Origin: Eutrophocola sp964629325
Lineage (GTDB): Bacteria; Pseudomonadota; Gammaproteobacteria; Pseudomonadales; Pseudohongiellaceae
Length of the DNA: 50,023 nt
Assembly: GCA_964629325.1 (NCBI GenBank)
Contig: CAZVSC010000019.1
Coordinates: forward strand, 1 to 50,023
Direction: 5' to 3'
Part shown: positions 7,283-15,381 of the stretch, one piece after another
How the letters are laid out: every line of letters starts with the position of its first letter
Position numbering within the stretch: position 1 is the first letter of the stretch
Program-made: the position numbers and the translations under genes
The notes under the pieces: model-generated
The model's input: only the letters and a program-made list of their open reading frames with translations
Told to the model about the DNA's origin: nothing
Databases searched by the model: none

Positions 7283-8770
7283 ATGAGTTTTACCCCCCTA
7301 GGTTTGCAGGAATCCCTGCTGCGCGCCATTCAGACTGAAGGCTATACCCAACCCACCCCGATCCAGGCCCAGGCCATTCCCGCGATCCTTTCAGGACGCG
7401 ACGTCATGGCCGCCGCCCAGACCGGCACCGGCAAGACGGCCGGCTTTACCCTGCCCCTGCTGCAGAATCTCGGCAAGGGCGAACGTGCCCGCCCCAACCA
7501 GGTTCGCGCTCTTGTCCTGACACCCACCCGTGAACTGGCGGCGCAGGTGCTGGAAAGCGTACGCAACTACGGCTACCACGAGAACCTGCGTTCCGTTGTC
7601 GTCTTCGGCGGCGTCGGCGTAAATCCGCAGATGATGGCCATGCGCAAGGGCGCCGACATACTGGTGGCCACGCCGGGCCGCCTGCTCGACCTCTACCAGC
7701 AGAATGCCGTCAAGTTTGACGACCTCGAAGTGCTGGTGCTGGACGAAGCCGATCGCATGCTCGACATGGGTTTCATCCACGATATTCGCCGCATAATGAA
7801 GCTGCTGCCGCAGCAGCGACAGAACCTGATGTTCTCCGCGACCTTCTCCGACGAGATTCGCACCCTGGCCAAGACCATTTGCCGCAACCCGGTAGAGATC
7901 GACGTGGCTCCGCGCAATTCCACCGTGGAAGCCATCACGCAGCGCGCCTACTTTGTCCCCAAGGGTGACAAGATAGCCCTGCTCAGCACCATACTCAGGT
8001 CCAGCCCGGACCAGTGCCTCGTGTTCAGCCGCACCAAGCACGGCGCCAACAAACTGGCGAAATGCCTGGAGAAGGACGGCCTCAGCGCCGCCGCCATCCA
8101 TGGCAACAAGAGCCAGACGGCACGCACGAAAGCACTCGCCGACTTCAAGGCCAACAGGATCCAGGTACTGGTTGCCACTGACATCGCCGCCCGCGGCATC
8201 GACATCGATGACCTGCCCCGCGTCATCAATTTTGACCTGCCCAACGTCTCCGAAGATTACGTACACCGTATCGGCCGTACCGGTCGCGCCGGCGCCACCG
8301 GCCTGGCCATGTCGCTTGTCAGCCCCGAGGAAACCGGTTTGCTGCGCGACATCGAACGCCTGATCAAACGCAAGATCGACAGGGCGGATCTGCCGCAGTT
8401 CCTGCCAACAGCAGCCCGCAGCAATGCATCCAATGATGAACCGGTTGAAGCGCGTGAAGAGAGACCCGCCAGGAATGGCAATGGCAACAACCGTCGCCGC
8501 AGATCAGGCAGCAAGCCCAACACAAAGCGTGAAGACACAGGCAGCCGCTCAACTGGCCAGCGCGCGAAACATCGCTCTGCCGCCAATGAGGAACAGCAGG
8601 ACGGCAAGCCGAAGCGTCGCCGCCGTTCGAGAAGCCGGAACCGCAATGCCCAGGGTGGCAACACCAGCCAGGAGAACGGCAACCGCAACCGGAATTCACA
8701 GGGTGGTCAGCAGGAACATTCGCTGGGCGCCCGCATCAAGCGCTTGTTTGGCGGCAGTAAAGTCGCCTAG
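7283..8770 (+). CDS. rhlE: ATP-dependent DEAD-box RNA helicase RhlE
   Basis: This 495-residue cytoplasmic RNA helicase remodels ribosome precursors and mRNA. All motifs are intact: Q motif GYTQPTPIQ (20-28), Walker A AQTGTGKT (45-52), PTREL (81-85), TPGR (130-133), DEAD (154-157), SAT (185-187), ATDIAARGIDI and HRIGRTGRAG. The core is about 375 residues. The remainder is a long, basic, low-complexity tail rich in Arg, Asn, Gly and Ser, typical of RhlE-type proteins and used for RNA binding. The tail ends in LGARIKRLFGG. The gene is monocistronic with an extended upstream leader. Confidence 0.93.
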   Translation: MSFTPLGLQESLLRAIQTEGYTQPTPIQAQAIPAILSGRDVMAAAQTGTGKTAGFTLPLLQNLGKGERARPNQVRALVLTPTRELAAQVLESVRNYGYHENLRSVVVFGGVGVNPQMMAMRKGADILVATPGRLLDLYQQNAVKFDDLEVLVLDEADRMLDMGFIHDIRRIMKLLPQQRQNLMFSATFSDEIRTLAKTICRNPVEIDVAPRNSTVEAITQRAYFVPKGDKIALLSTILRSSPDQCLVFSRTKHGANKLAKCLEKDGLSAAAIHGNKSQTARTKALADFKANRIQVLVATDIAARGIDIDDLPRVINFDLPNVSEDYVHRIGRTGRAGATGLAMSLVSPEETGLLRDIERLIKRKIDRADLPQFLPTAARSNASNDEPVEAREERPARNGNGNNRRRRSGSKPNTKREDTGSRSTGQRAKHRSAANEEQQDGKPKRRRRSRSRNRNAQGGNTSQENGNRNRNSQGGQQEHSLGARIKRLFGGSKVA

Positions 8771-8795
8771 CCGGATACCGGCAGGGACGGCTGAA

Positions 8796-8817
8796 CCCGG
8801 GCTATTTAAAGCCCGGG
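8796..8817. repeat. Perfect inverted repeat at the rhlE / glutaredoxin convergence
   Basis: CCCGGGCT and its complement AGCCCGGG flank a six-base AT loop. It overlaps the last codons and stop of the minus-strand glutaredoxin-like gene. It lacks a T run on either side, so it would be a weak or factor-assisted terminator at best. Confidence 0.4.
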
Positions 8818-9105
8818 GACCGGCTGTTGTGCTGATACTCCGGGATACACACCCGCTTTCACTTCCCGCAGGTAATCCACGATATCGCGGGATTCCGGCA
8901 TCCACTTCTCACCTTCCGGTGAAATTATCCTGAGCACGGGCACCGTGGTACGTCCACGCGCATTGAACAGGTCTTCCAGCGCTTGCCGGTCAGCGGCGAT
9001 ATTGCGTATCTCCACTTCCAGGCCAAGCTGCTCGATAGCGGACATGACATAGCGGCAATAACCACAGAAAGGCGTGACGTACAAGGCAAGCAGGGGTTGG
9101 GTCAT
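8806..9105 (-). CDS. Glutaredoxin-like thioredoxin-fold protein
   Basis: This is a 99-residue cytoplasmic protein with a single thioredoxin-fold domain. The dithiol site is CGYC at about residues 14-17 (LYVTPFCGYCRYV). The cis-Pro segment TTVPVLRI and the substrate or glutathione-binding region MPESRDIVDYL both match glutaredoxins and the N-terminal half of glutathione transferases. It probably reduces disulfides or glutathione adducts. The stop codon lies inside a perfect inverted repeat shared with the end of rhlE. No partner gene is evident. Confidence 0.8.
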   Translation of the reverse strand: MTQPLLALYVTPFCGYCRYVMSAIEQLGLEVEIRNIAADRQALEDLFNARGRTTVPVLRIISPEGEKWMPESRDIVDYLREVKAGVYPGVSAQQPVPGL

Positions 9106-9170
9106 GAAATGCGGTGTCTGGGGAGTGATTGATCGAATGCTGTGCGTTATTTTACAACAAATTTACTTGC

Positions 9171-9530
9171 CTATTCTGCAACGGCCAGTATGCCTATGCG
9201 ATAGGTATCCATGAGCTGGTAGGCGAACGGGCTATGGTCATTGCCATAACCCTTGGTGGTCATCCCCTCGGTCGCTTCCTTGCCACACCAGGCGGTGATG
9301 ATCACCGGGGGAACCGGATGTTGCGGAATATAGTCGGTGAAATCATAAACCTGCCCCATGATGGCCATCCAGCAATCGCCCACGCTGTCATGCTGAGCCA
9401 CCTCATCGAGTGTAAATCTTTTTTCCTCCACGTCGGCGGCGATGACCTCCGGCTGCAGGGCAGCAGTCACCAGCAAGGTGATCACCGAGCTCCAGAATGC
9501 GATGAACGCGGCGAAAGCGGTTTTTTTCAT
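9171..9530 (-). CDS. Exported or membrane-anchored cytochrome b5-like protein
   Basis: This is a 119-residue protein. An N-terminal hydrophobic segment (AAFIAFWSSVITLLVTAAL) precedes a cytochrome b5-like haem domain (FTLDEVAQHDSVGDCWMAIMGQVYDF split over strand and turn). Axial His candidates are H71 in QHPVPP and H99 in GNDHSPFA. The classical HPGG core motif is replaced by HPVPP. The ATG at 9530 is chosen over 9536 because GGAG sits seven bases before it; the earlier ATG is only one base from that site. It starts 20 bases after the ferric-reductase-like gene, so the two are probably a unit: a flavocytochrome passing electrons to a b5-type carrier. Confidence 0.8.
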   Translation of the reverse strand: MKKTAFAAFIAFWSSVITLLVTAALQPEVIAADVEEKRFTLDEVAQHDSVGDCWMAIMGQVYDFTDYIPQHPVPPVIITAWCGKEATEGMTTKGYGNDHSPFAYQLMDTYRIGILAVAE

Positions 9531-9550
9531 GTCCATACTCCAGGGCAGGA

Positions 9551-10861
9551 TTACAGTAATTCGAATTCTTCGGTGACTATTTTAGCAGGCCCTACCCCGG
9601 CCTGCTTCAACAGCCTTTCAGTCAGGTCCATCAGGGGCGTGGGCCCGCAGACATAAGCCGTCCGTACCCCAAGATCGGGGCAGCACGACGCCAGGAAATC
9701 AGCCGTAAGCGGCCCCTGACGATAGTAATAATGGACATGCAGCCGACTGCCGGGAACCTTCGCAAACAGGGATTTCAGCTCATCGCCAAACAACAGCCGG
9801 GATTCATCCTGCACGCAGTAAACCAGCCTGACATCGAGTGGCTCCTGCCGGTGGGCATAATGCCGAATCCGCGCCAGGAACGGGCTAATCCCGATACCGC
9901 CGGCTATCCAGAGCTCCGGTTCATGGGGCTGCCCCGGCGCCGGGAAAAAGGCGCCATAAGGGCCTTCTATGGTGACCTTGCCGCCGACAGTGATGTTCTG
10001 CAATGCGCGGCTGGCGTTCCCCAGCGCCTTGATGGCAATGCGCAATTCTTTTTCAAGCGGTGACGATGACAGTGTGTAGGGATGCTCTTCACCGACCCCG
10101 TCAGCCAGGGCCGGATCATGGGGTGTCAGGTAGACAAACTGCCCCGCCTGGTATTTCAGCGGTCTTTCCCTGGCCTCAAGGCTCAGTTCCACGACATTAT
10201 TGGCGGGATGCTCCACCTTGCTCACTACGTAAGGCTGCCTGGCATGCCACAGTGAGAACAGCCACCGGTAACTGATGGCCGCCAGGGCCAGCAAGGTGAG
10301 AAGCCCCCAGATGATGGTGCTCCAATGTCCCGGAAGCGCACGATTCAGCATCAGGGTGTGTATCAGCGCAAACGTTACCGTGATGCCGGCGATCCGGTGT
10401 ATCAACTTCCATCGCTGGTATTTTGGCTCCCCGAAAAAACTCATCGTGGGCGCCATGAAAGCCATTAACGCCAGCAGCGCTACCCAACCCCAGATGATCG
10501 CGGACTGCGTGGACAGCAATGTGGCCGCTGAGGCCTGCAGGGAAATGCCGGCGGCACCGAGCGCCAGGAGGATCGGATGGGCAAGCAGCAGTATGAAAGC
10601 CAGGGACCCCAGGCGGTGGTGCAACTTCCACAACTTGGTGAGTCCGCCAAAGGGAACGTCGAATCCGGGCACCCTGCAACACAGCATCGTGGCCACCAGG
10701 AGCAAGGCCAAACCCCAGATACCGGCGAGCCGGCCCAGGGTATTGAGGCAACTGGACGCACTGGAAAAATCAGCATCCGAAAGGAATCCCAGCGCTACCA
10801 GGCCGGGCAGGAGTGCGGTTATCCAGATCGCCGTGTGACTCAGTGTACGCGTGGAATACAT
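9551..10861 (-). CDS. Ferric-reductase-like transmembrane flavocytochrome
   Basis: This 436-residue protein has about six membrane helices in residues 1-205. His pairs there are able to bind two b haems (H81/H82, H95, H155, H168). A ferredoxin-NADP reductase module follows. FAD binding is seen at HPYTLSSSP (260-268), and NAD(P)H binding at GGIGISPF (321-328) and CGPTPL (405-410). The overall design is that of the ferric reductase/NADPH oxidase superfamily, which passes electrons from cytosolic NAD(P)H across the membrane to iron, oxygen or a periplasmic acceptor. The cytochrome b5-like protein encoded next is a plausible acceptor. The start at 10861 has AAGG upstream. Confidence 0.88.
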   Translation of the reverse strand: MYSTRTLSHTAIWITALLPGLVALGFLSDADFSSASSCLNTLGRLAGIWGLALLLVATMLCCRVPGFDVPFGGLTKLWKLHHRLGSLAFILLLAHPILLALGAAGISLQASAATLLSTQSAIIWGWVALLALMAFMAPTMSFFGEPKYQRWKLIHRIAGITVTFALIHTLMLNRALPGHWSTIIWGLLTLLALAAISYRWLFSLWHARQPYVVSKVEHPANNVVELSLEARERPLKYQAGQFVYLTPHDPALADGVGEEHPYTLSSSPLEKELRIAIKALGNASRALQNITVGGKVTIEGPYGAFFPAPGQPHEPELWIAGGIGISPFLARIRHYAHRQEPLDVRLVYCVQDESRLLFGDELKSLFAKVPGSRLHVHYYYRQGPLTADFLASCCPDLGVRTAYVCGPTPLMDLTERLLKQAGVGPAKIVTEEFELL

Positions 10862-10897
10862 GCGCTGCCTTCAGCACCCATGATTGGCATCGATACC

Positions 10898-11332
10898 TTA
10901 TTGCGGGATGTTGATGCTGGAGACAGGCCCGATACCCTTGATTTCAACGATGACTTCCTCGTCTTTGGCGCCGTCATAGTGTGCTTTTCCGGCCGGGTGC
11001 AGCATGAAACTGCCGGCAGGCAGGGGCACGGTATTGTCAGGATCAAAGTGCTCACCGGTGCCCGTGTACCAGGTCCCTTTGATCACCGTCACATGACGAT
11101 CCGTGGAGTGGTAATGCGGTGCTGAGAATGCCCCAGGCGCGAAGCGTATCCTGAGCAGGTAAAAACCTGCCTGCTCAGGGTGGCCTGTAATATAGGAAAT
11201 GACCAGCCCTTCCCGGTATTCCTCGAAGGCGACTTCTTCCGGCAAAAGCCGGATAAAGCCATCTTCATCGATTGCGGCGCGGGCGGAGGGCAGGGCCAGG
11301 GTCATAAGTAGCAGCGGGATTATCGTTTTCAT
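10898..11332 (-). CDS. Secreted cupin-domain protein
   Basis: This is a 144-residue protein with signal peptide MKTIIPLLLMTLALPSARA and one cupin barrel. Motif 1 is represented by PHYHSTDRHVTVIKGTWY, with three His as metal-ligand candidates. Motif 2 is PLPAGSFMLHPAGKAHYD, with two more His. Such single-domain exported cupins bind a divalent metal and often handle small organic substrates. No substrate is known for this subgroup. It lies 36 bases upstream of the ferric-reductase-like gene on the same strand and may be co-transcribed with it. It diverges from folX. Confidence 0.8.
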   Translation of the reverse strand: MKTIIPLLLMTLALPSARAAIDEDGFIRLLPEEVAFEEYREGLVISYITGHPEQAGFYLLRIRFAPGAFSAPHYHSTDRHVTVIKGTWYTGTGEHFDPDNTVPLPAGSFMLHPAGKAHYDGAKDEEVIVEIKGIGPVSSINIPQ

Positions 11333-11519
11333 GCGGCACCTCGAATTTCTCGTTTGCTCACTAACCTATCCGAGCCGCCCATTCTAGGCAACAGGAAATC
11401 GCCTGTAGGCAGCCTGAACCATTCCCAGGCCCCCGGTCAGCCTGCTTTTCAGGTTTTCTGGTGAATCCGGTGGCGAAAAGCTGACGTATACCTGACCATC
11501 ATTGCAAATGGAGTTCGTC

Positions 11520-11942
11520 ATGCGATCCGTACATTCCCTGAATTCGCCGACCGGCGCCACCAGGCCGGCAGCCTGGCAGCGTGACGACGCGGTCATCACC
11601 ATCACCAACCTGCGCCTGCGCACCTTTATCGGCTTCAATCCCGAAGAACTCAGCAAACTTCAGGATATCGTCATCAATGGAGAGCTGCACTACCGGGCCG
11701 ACGCACCCTGTCGCAGCGACGACGAGGCCACAGCGCTCAACTACAAGACCATTACCAAGCGCATCATCCAGCATGTCGAGGACGGCCGTTTCAGGCTTCT
11801 GGAAAAACTGGCCGAAGACCTGCTGCAGATCATGATGGACAACGACCAGGTCACCAGGGCGAAAATCACGGTGGACAAACCCCATGCCCTGCGCTTTGCA
11901 GATTCGGTCTCCGTCACCCTGTCGGCCAGTCGCCAGGCGTGA
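11520..11942 (+). CDS. folX: Dihydroneopterin triphosphate 2'-epimerase FolX
   Basis: This is a 140-residue cytoplasmic enzyme of the FolB/FolX tunnelling fold. It converts 7,8-dihydroneopterin triphosphate to the monapterin epimer in the tetrahydromonapterin route. NLRLRTFIGFNPEE, LQDIVINGELHY, ALNYKTITKRIIQHVE, RFRLLEKLAEDLL and KPHALRFADSVSVTLS match E. coli FolX much more closely than FolB. The ATG at 11520 is preceded by GGAG at 11510-11513; upstream in-frame starts lack a site. The first 20 or so residues are extra relative to E. coli. The stop (TGA) overlaps the remnant of folM, and folE follows. Confidence 0.88.
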   Translation: MRSVHSLNSPTGATRPAAWQRDDAVITITNLRLRTFIGFNPEELSKLQDIVINGELHYRADAPCRSDDEATALNYKTITKRIIQHVEDGRFRLLEKLAEDLLQIMMDNDQVTRAKITVDKPHALRFADSVSVTLSASRQA

Positions 11943-12019
11943 GAGTGCTGCTCGAGAACACCCATATCACGGGGCGCAGCCTGGCACTGGACGGCGGGCG
12001 CCAGCTCAAAACCGGGTAA
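11942..12019 (+). pseudogene. folM: C-terminal remnant of folM (dihydromonapterin reductase)
   Basis: Between folX and folE, reading frame 11942-12019 encodes LLENTHITGRSLALDGGRQL and a short tail before TAA. That is recognisably the C-terminal end of the short-chain dehydrogenase FolM, where family members end in a segment of the type LLD..YVTGRSF.VDGGRHL. Nothing of the Rossmann core (cofactor glycine motif or catalytic Tyr-Lys) is present. The frame abuts the folX stop; a GTG at 11939 overlaps the TGA, as coupled genes do. The simplest reading is an internal deletion of folM that kept both ends. FolM makes tetrahydromonapterin from the FolX product, so this local copy cannot work. Confidence 0.7.
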
Positions 12020-12083
12020 ATCCAGTCGCAATTTTCTTCCGTACAAGATTCACGCCATTAAAAAACAAGACAGGGAACCCGAT

Positions 12084-12764
12084 ATGATCCAGGTATTTGC
12101 CAAGACCACGGCTGCTGCTCCGGCAGGATTCAGTGATGAAGCCCTCATGGTGCGCGAAGCCCTTCTGGCCCGCGGGTTGGAAACACCCATGCTGCCCCAC
12201 ACCATCGACGATGAGGAGAAATACCGCAAGATACGCGACTCTCTCACGACCATCATGAAGACACTGGGACTGGACCTGAGCGATGACAGCCTCCAGGAAA
12301 CTCCCCATCGCATCGCCAAGATGTACGTGCATGAAATTTTCTCGGGACTCGATTACAGCAATTTCCCCAAGATCACCGTCATCGAAAACAAGATGCAGGT
12401 AGACGAGATGGTCAAGGTGAAAGACATCAGCCTGACCAGCACATGCGAACACCATTTCGTGACAATCGACGGCAGCGCCAGGGTCGCCTACATCCCCGGC
12501 GACAAGATCATCGGGCTGAGCAAAATCAACCGTATCGTGCGCTTCTTTGCCCAGCGCCCGCAGGTGCAGGAAAGGCTTACCCAGCAAATCCTGGTTGCAC
12601 TCCAGACCCTGCTTGGCACTGAAGACGTGGCAGTCACCATCGAAGCCACACACTACTGCGTGAAATCACGGGGTGTCATGGATGCGGGGTCGGCCACCCA
12701 GACCACCGCGCTTGGCGGCGCCTTCAAATCCAGCCACCGCACCCGCGACGAATTCCTGCGCTGA
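12084..12764 (+). CDS. folE: GTP cyclohydrolase I
   Basis: This 226-residue enzyme opens GTP to 7,8-dihydroneopterin triphosphate. That is the first step to folate and, through FolX, to monapterin. It is very close to E. coli FolE across its length. Zinc ligands are C121 and H124 in STCEHHFVTIDG and C192 in HYCVKSRG. Also seen are the ETPHRIAKMYV helix, IGLSKINRIV, and QVQERLTQQI. AGGGA sits before the ATG. Its position after folX and the folM remnant matches the pterin gene clusters of pseudomonads, where folE, folM and folX lie together. It is the last gene of the run. Confidence 0.95.
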   Translation: MIQVFAKTTAAAPAGFSDEALMVREALLARGLETPMLPHTIDDEEKYRKIRDSLTTIMKTLGLDLSDDSLQETPHRIAKMYVHEIFSGLDYSNFPKITVIENKMQVDEMVKVKDISLTSTCEHHFVTIDGSARVAYIPGDKIIGLSKINRIVRFFAQRPQVQERLTQQILVALQTLLGTEDVAVTIEATHYCVKSRGVMDAGSATQTTALGGAFKSSHRTRDEFLR

Positions 12765-12780
12765 GAAGGCCTTTTTGCTA

Positions 12781-13665
12781 TCAGGGTTTGGCGCGCCCGC
12801 GCCTGCCGCGGTTCATGATGTAAAGCCCGCAGCAGATGATGATGGCGATCCCTGTCCAGGTCACCGCATCCGGCAGTTCGTCCCAGAACAGGAAGCCAAA
12901 ACTCACACTCCAGATGATGCGTGAATAATCGAACGGCGTGACCTTGGCCGGTGTCGCCAGGTGTACGGCCCGGGTTATCGACAGCAAGGCCAGTGTCGCG
13001 AACAGGGCCACCCCGAACAGCGCCGCCAGGGACGCCGGATCCGGCATCACCCAGTCCTTGATGGCGAAGCCGGCGAAAAAAATCACGCCGGCGGGATAGA
13101 TGGACAGGTTCAGCGTCAGCGCCGATTCCGTTTTCGCCAGCGCCCGTGCCGAGATGCTGAGGTAGGCCGAGGACAACGCAAAACCCAGCATCGCCAGGTG
13201 GCCGAAGTGGAAATGATCAGGCGTCGGCCTGACCACCAGGATGACCCCGCCGAGCCCGATAAGGATGGCGGCGAAAATGTCCCTGCCGACTTTCTCCTTG
13301 AGCGCAACCGCACTGTAGACCGCTACGATCATCGGCGTTGCGAACGCGATGGCGGTGACCTCCGCCAATGGAATGTATTTCAGGCCCGTGAGCATGAACA
13401 GGCTCAGGAACAAACCCGCTATCGAGCGCTTGGCGTGTGCACGGTAGTTGGTGGTCCGGAAATCCTGCCAGCGTCCGTTAGCTGCGATAACCAGCGCAAC
13501 GAGTATCGCGCCGAACAGGCTGCGCAGCCACACCACCTCGAAAAGCGGAAAATTCTGGGTGGTGAACTTGCCCAGGGCATCGGCCACGGCAAACAGGACC
13601 GATCCAAGCAGCATGAACAGGACACCCTTGCCGAAATGTTCCTGGTGACGGGATTCTGGCGACAT
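12781..13665 (-). CDS. EamA/DMT-superfamily transporter
   Basis: This is a 294-residue inner-membrane protein with about ten hydrophobic helices in two EamA repeats. The first includes GVLFMLLGSVLFAVADALGK. The second begins around FHFGHLAMLGFALSSAYLSI. The C-terminal FLFWDELPDAVTWTGIAII is the usual EamA signature helix pair. Family members export metabolites, amino acids or nucleotide derivatives; the substrate here is unknown. It converges on folE with only 16 bases between stops, and its start lies about 190 bases from the next plus-strand gene. Confidence 0.85.
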   Translation of the reverse strand: MSPESRHQEHFGKGVLFMLLGSVLFAVADALGKFTTQNFPLFEVVWLRSLFGAILVALVIAANGRWQDFRTTNYRAHAKRSIAGLFLSLFMLTGLKYIPLAEVTAIAFATPMIVAVYSAVALKEKVGRDIFAAILIGLGGVILVVRPTPDHFHFGHLAMLGFALSSAYLSISARALAKTESALTLNLSIYPAGVIFFAGFAIKDWVMPDPASLAALFGVALFATLALLSITRAVHLATPAKVTPFDYSRIIWSVSFGFLFWDELPDAVTWTGIAIIICCGLYIMNRGRRGRAKP

Positions 13666-13854
13666 GAAAGAGGACTGGCGTAAATACGACTGCAGGTCAA
13701 AGAAGGCGAAATTATAGCATCATGTGCTTACGCTCTGCCGGATTGGACCCTGCCTTGATAAATATCAACGCTCCTGCCCCCTGCGATTTGAATCTTGCCG
13801 GAAAGGTGACAGAATCACAGTCCAGCTCCCTCTTTCACCTTGGAGACATCCCCG

Positions 13855-14730
13855 ATGGCCGGCAACGAAGATAACAGCGCTAACCCCGAATCGTCATTTT
13901 CGCGCAGATGGATAATCGCCATCAGCGTGGGATTCATGGTTGCCGTCGCCCTGTTCCTGGCATTGCCTTCCGGTGAGTCAGAAGCCCCCATGGCGACCCC
14001 GGTCAGCAACGAGCCCAGGATCGTCGTCCCATCGGTGGCATCCGAAATCACGCCGGCCTTTTCGGAAGAAGCATTGCAGGATTTGCAGGCTGACCCGAAC
14101 GCGGCCCTGACCATCGACCCCCAGCCCCTCCTGCTGGAACTGCTGCCCGAAGAGATCGCTGAAGTGGCGGGTGATGAGACGCCCGCAGTGGAACCCGCGG
14201 AGCCGGAAACACCGGAGCCGCCCGAAGAGCCCTTCTCGGTCGGCGAAGCCCTGGCCCGCTACCTGCTGGCGATACGCAATGACCTGAGCAGCGAATACGT
14301 GGCCAACTGCATTCGTTTCCGAAACCGCAACGGTGCGGGCGCCGATTGCCCGGCAGAGCCGGCCTTTACCGCCGGCAGCTACCAGCAGGAGCGTGCACTG
14401 GTGGATGACCTGTTCGCCATCATCACGCGGCAAGCGGAATATGCGCGGATCAGCAGCAGGCTGCAAAGTGAAAATGCAACGTTGGCGGCACAGCTCGAGG
14501 ATCCCGACAGCCCTGCCGCCCTGCAGGCCAGCACGAAGATTGCCCTCAACAACGCCTACATTGCCTACCTGAACGGCAACCCGAGCCCCGACGTCTCGGC
14601 GTTCAGTACGATGAATGATTTCGTGAATGACTACAACCGCACCATCCTGGTCGGACCGGTGCAGTTCCGCTGCCAGGGCGGCCCCTGTGTTTACGAATAC
14701 AACGGACCCGGGTCCGAGCAACCCGAATAA
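13855..14730 (+). CDS. Unrecognised single-pass membrane protein with acidic, proline-rich linker
   Basis: This 291-residue protein has one membrane helix near the N-terminus (WIIAISVGFMVAVALFLAL), a short cytoplasmic head, and a large acidic extracytoplasmic part. Residues about 100-125 are a Glu/Pro-rich linker (EPAEPETPEPPEEP). The C-terminal half contains two Cys pairs (NCIRFRNRNGAGADCP and RCQGGPCVYEY). The central region (LVDDLFAIITRQAEYARISS) is predicted helical by eye. I do not recognise the family. The ATG at 13855 is taken because GGAG lies nine bases upstream. An anchored periplasmic protein, possibly an envelope scaffold, is the most one can say. Confidence 0.65.
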   Translation: MAGNEDNSANPESSFSRRWIIAISVGFMVAVALFLALPSGESEAPMATPVSNEPRIVVPSVASEITPAFSEEALQDLQADPNAALTIDPQPLLLELLPEEIAEVAGDETPAVEPAEPETPEPPEEPFSVGEALARYLLAIRNDLSSEYVANCIRFRNRNGAGADCPAEPAFTAGSYQQERALVDDLFAIITRQAEYARISSRLQSENATLAAQLEDPDSPAALQASTKIALNNAYIAYLNGNPSPDVSAFSTMNDFVNDYNRTILVGPVQFRCQGGPCVYEYNGPGSEQPE

Positions 14731-14748
14731 CGAACCAGGCCAGCGGCG

Positions 14749-15363
14749 TCAGAGCTGCGCCAGTATCCGCTGCACAGCCGGCAGTTCCTGCATGCGGCGG
14801 AAATGATCGGCGACGCGCGGGAACTCGTTGATATCCACCTCATCACCCGCCAGCCAGCGGCAGATCGTGAACAGGTACATGTCGCTCACCGAGTACATAT
14901 CCCCCAGTACCCAGGGCCCGCGCAGGTAATCGCTCTCGATCAGGCTGAAACAGTCGCGCATGTTCTGCGGCACCTTCTTCACCATGGTGGCAATCGCCGC
15001 CTCGTCATCCGACCAGCGGTAACCACGGTAACGATGGGCATGCGCCACATGCACGGTGGACGCCAGGTAGCTGTTGAAGGACTGCATCTGCGCGAAGAGC
15101 CAGGGATCGTCGAGAGGCGCGAGATTGGCCTCGGGCGCCAGTTGCGCGATGTACACCAGCAGGGCAGGGTTTTCCGTCAACACGCCCGCATCGGTCACCA
15201 GCGCCGGCACGCGCCCCTTGGGATTGATCTTCAGGAATTCGGGAGAACGCTGCTCCTGTTTGCTGAAGTCCACTTTCTTCGCGGTATATGCCAGGCCGGA
15301 ATGCTCCAGGGCCAGGTGGGTGGCGAGTGCGCAGGAGCCGGGTGAATAAAAGAAGGTCAGCAT
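14749..15363 (-). CDS. Glutathione S-transferase family protein (beta-class-like)
   Basis: This is a 204-residue cytoplasmic protein. The N-terminal thioredoxin-like domain starts MLTFFYSPGSCALA, where the SPGSCALA motif with Cys at residue 11 is typical of bacterial beta-class transferases. INPKGRVPALV supplies the cis-Pro and ENPALLVYI the glutathione-binding segment. The C-terminal helical domain follows with SVSDMYLFTICRWL. It may conjugate electrophiles or reduce peroxides. It lies directly downstream of the YebC/YeeN-type gene (18-base gap) and may be read with it. Confidence 0.88.
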   Translation of the reverse strand: MLTFFYSPGSCALATHLALEHSGLAYTAKKVDFSKQEQRSPEFLKINPKGRVPALVTDAGVLTENPALLVYIAQLAPEANLAPLDDPWLFAQMQSFNSYLASTVHVAHAHRYRGYRWSDDEAAIATMVKKVPQNMRDCFSLIESDYLRGPWVLGDMYSVSDMYLFTICRWLAGDEVDINEFPRVADHFRRMQELPAVQRILAQL

Positions 15364-15381
15364 GGGAAATCCCCTTTGAAT

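Noticed and set aside
8796..8817. Rho-independent terminator between rhlE and the glutaredoxin-like gene.
   Set aside because: The stem is perfect but there is no T run on either strand, so it is listed only as an inverted repeat.
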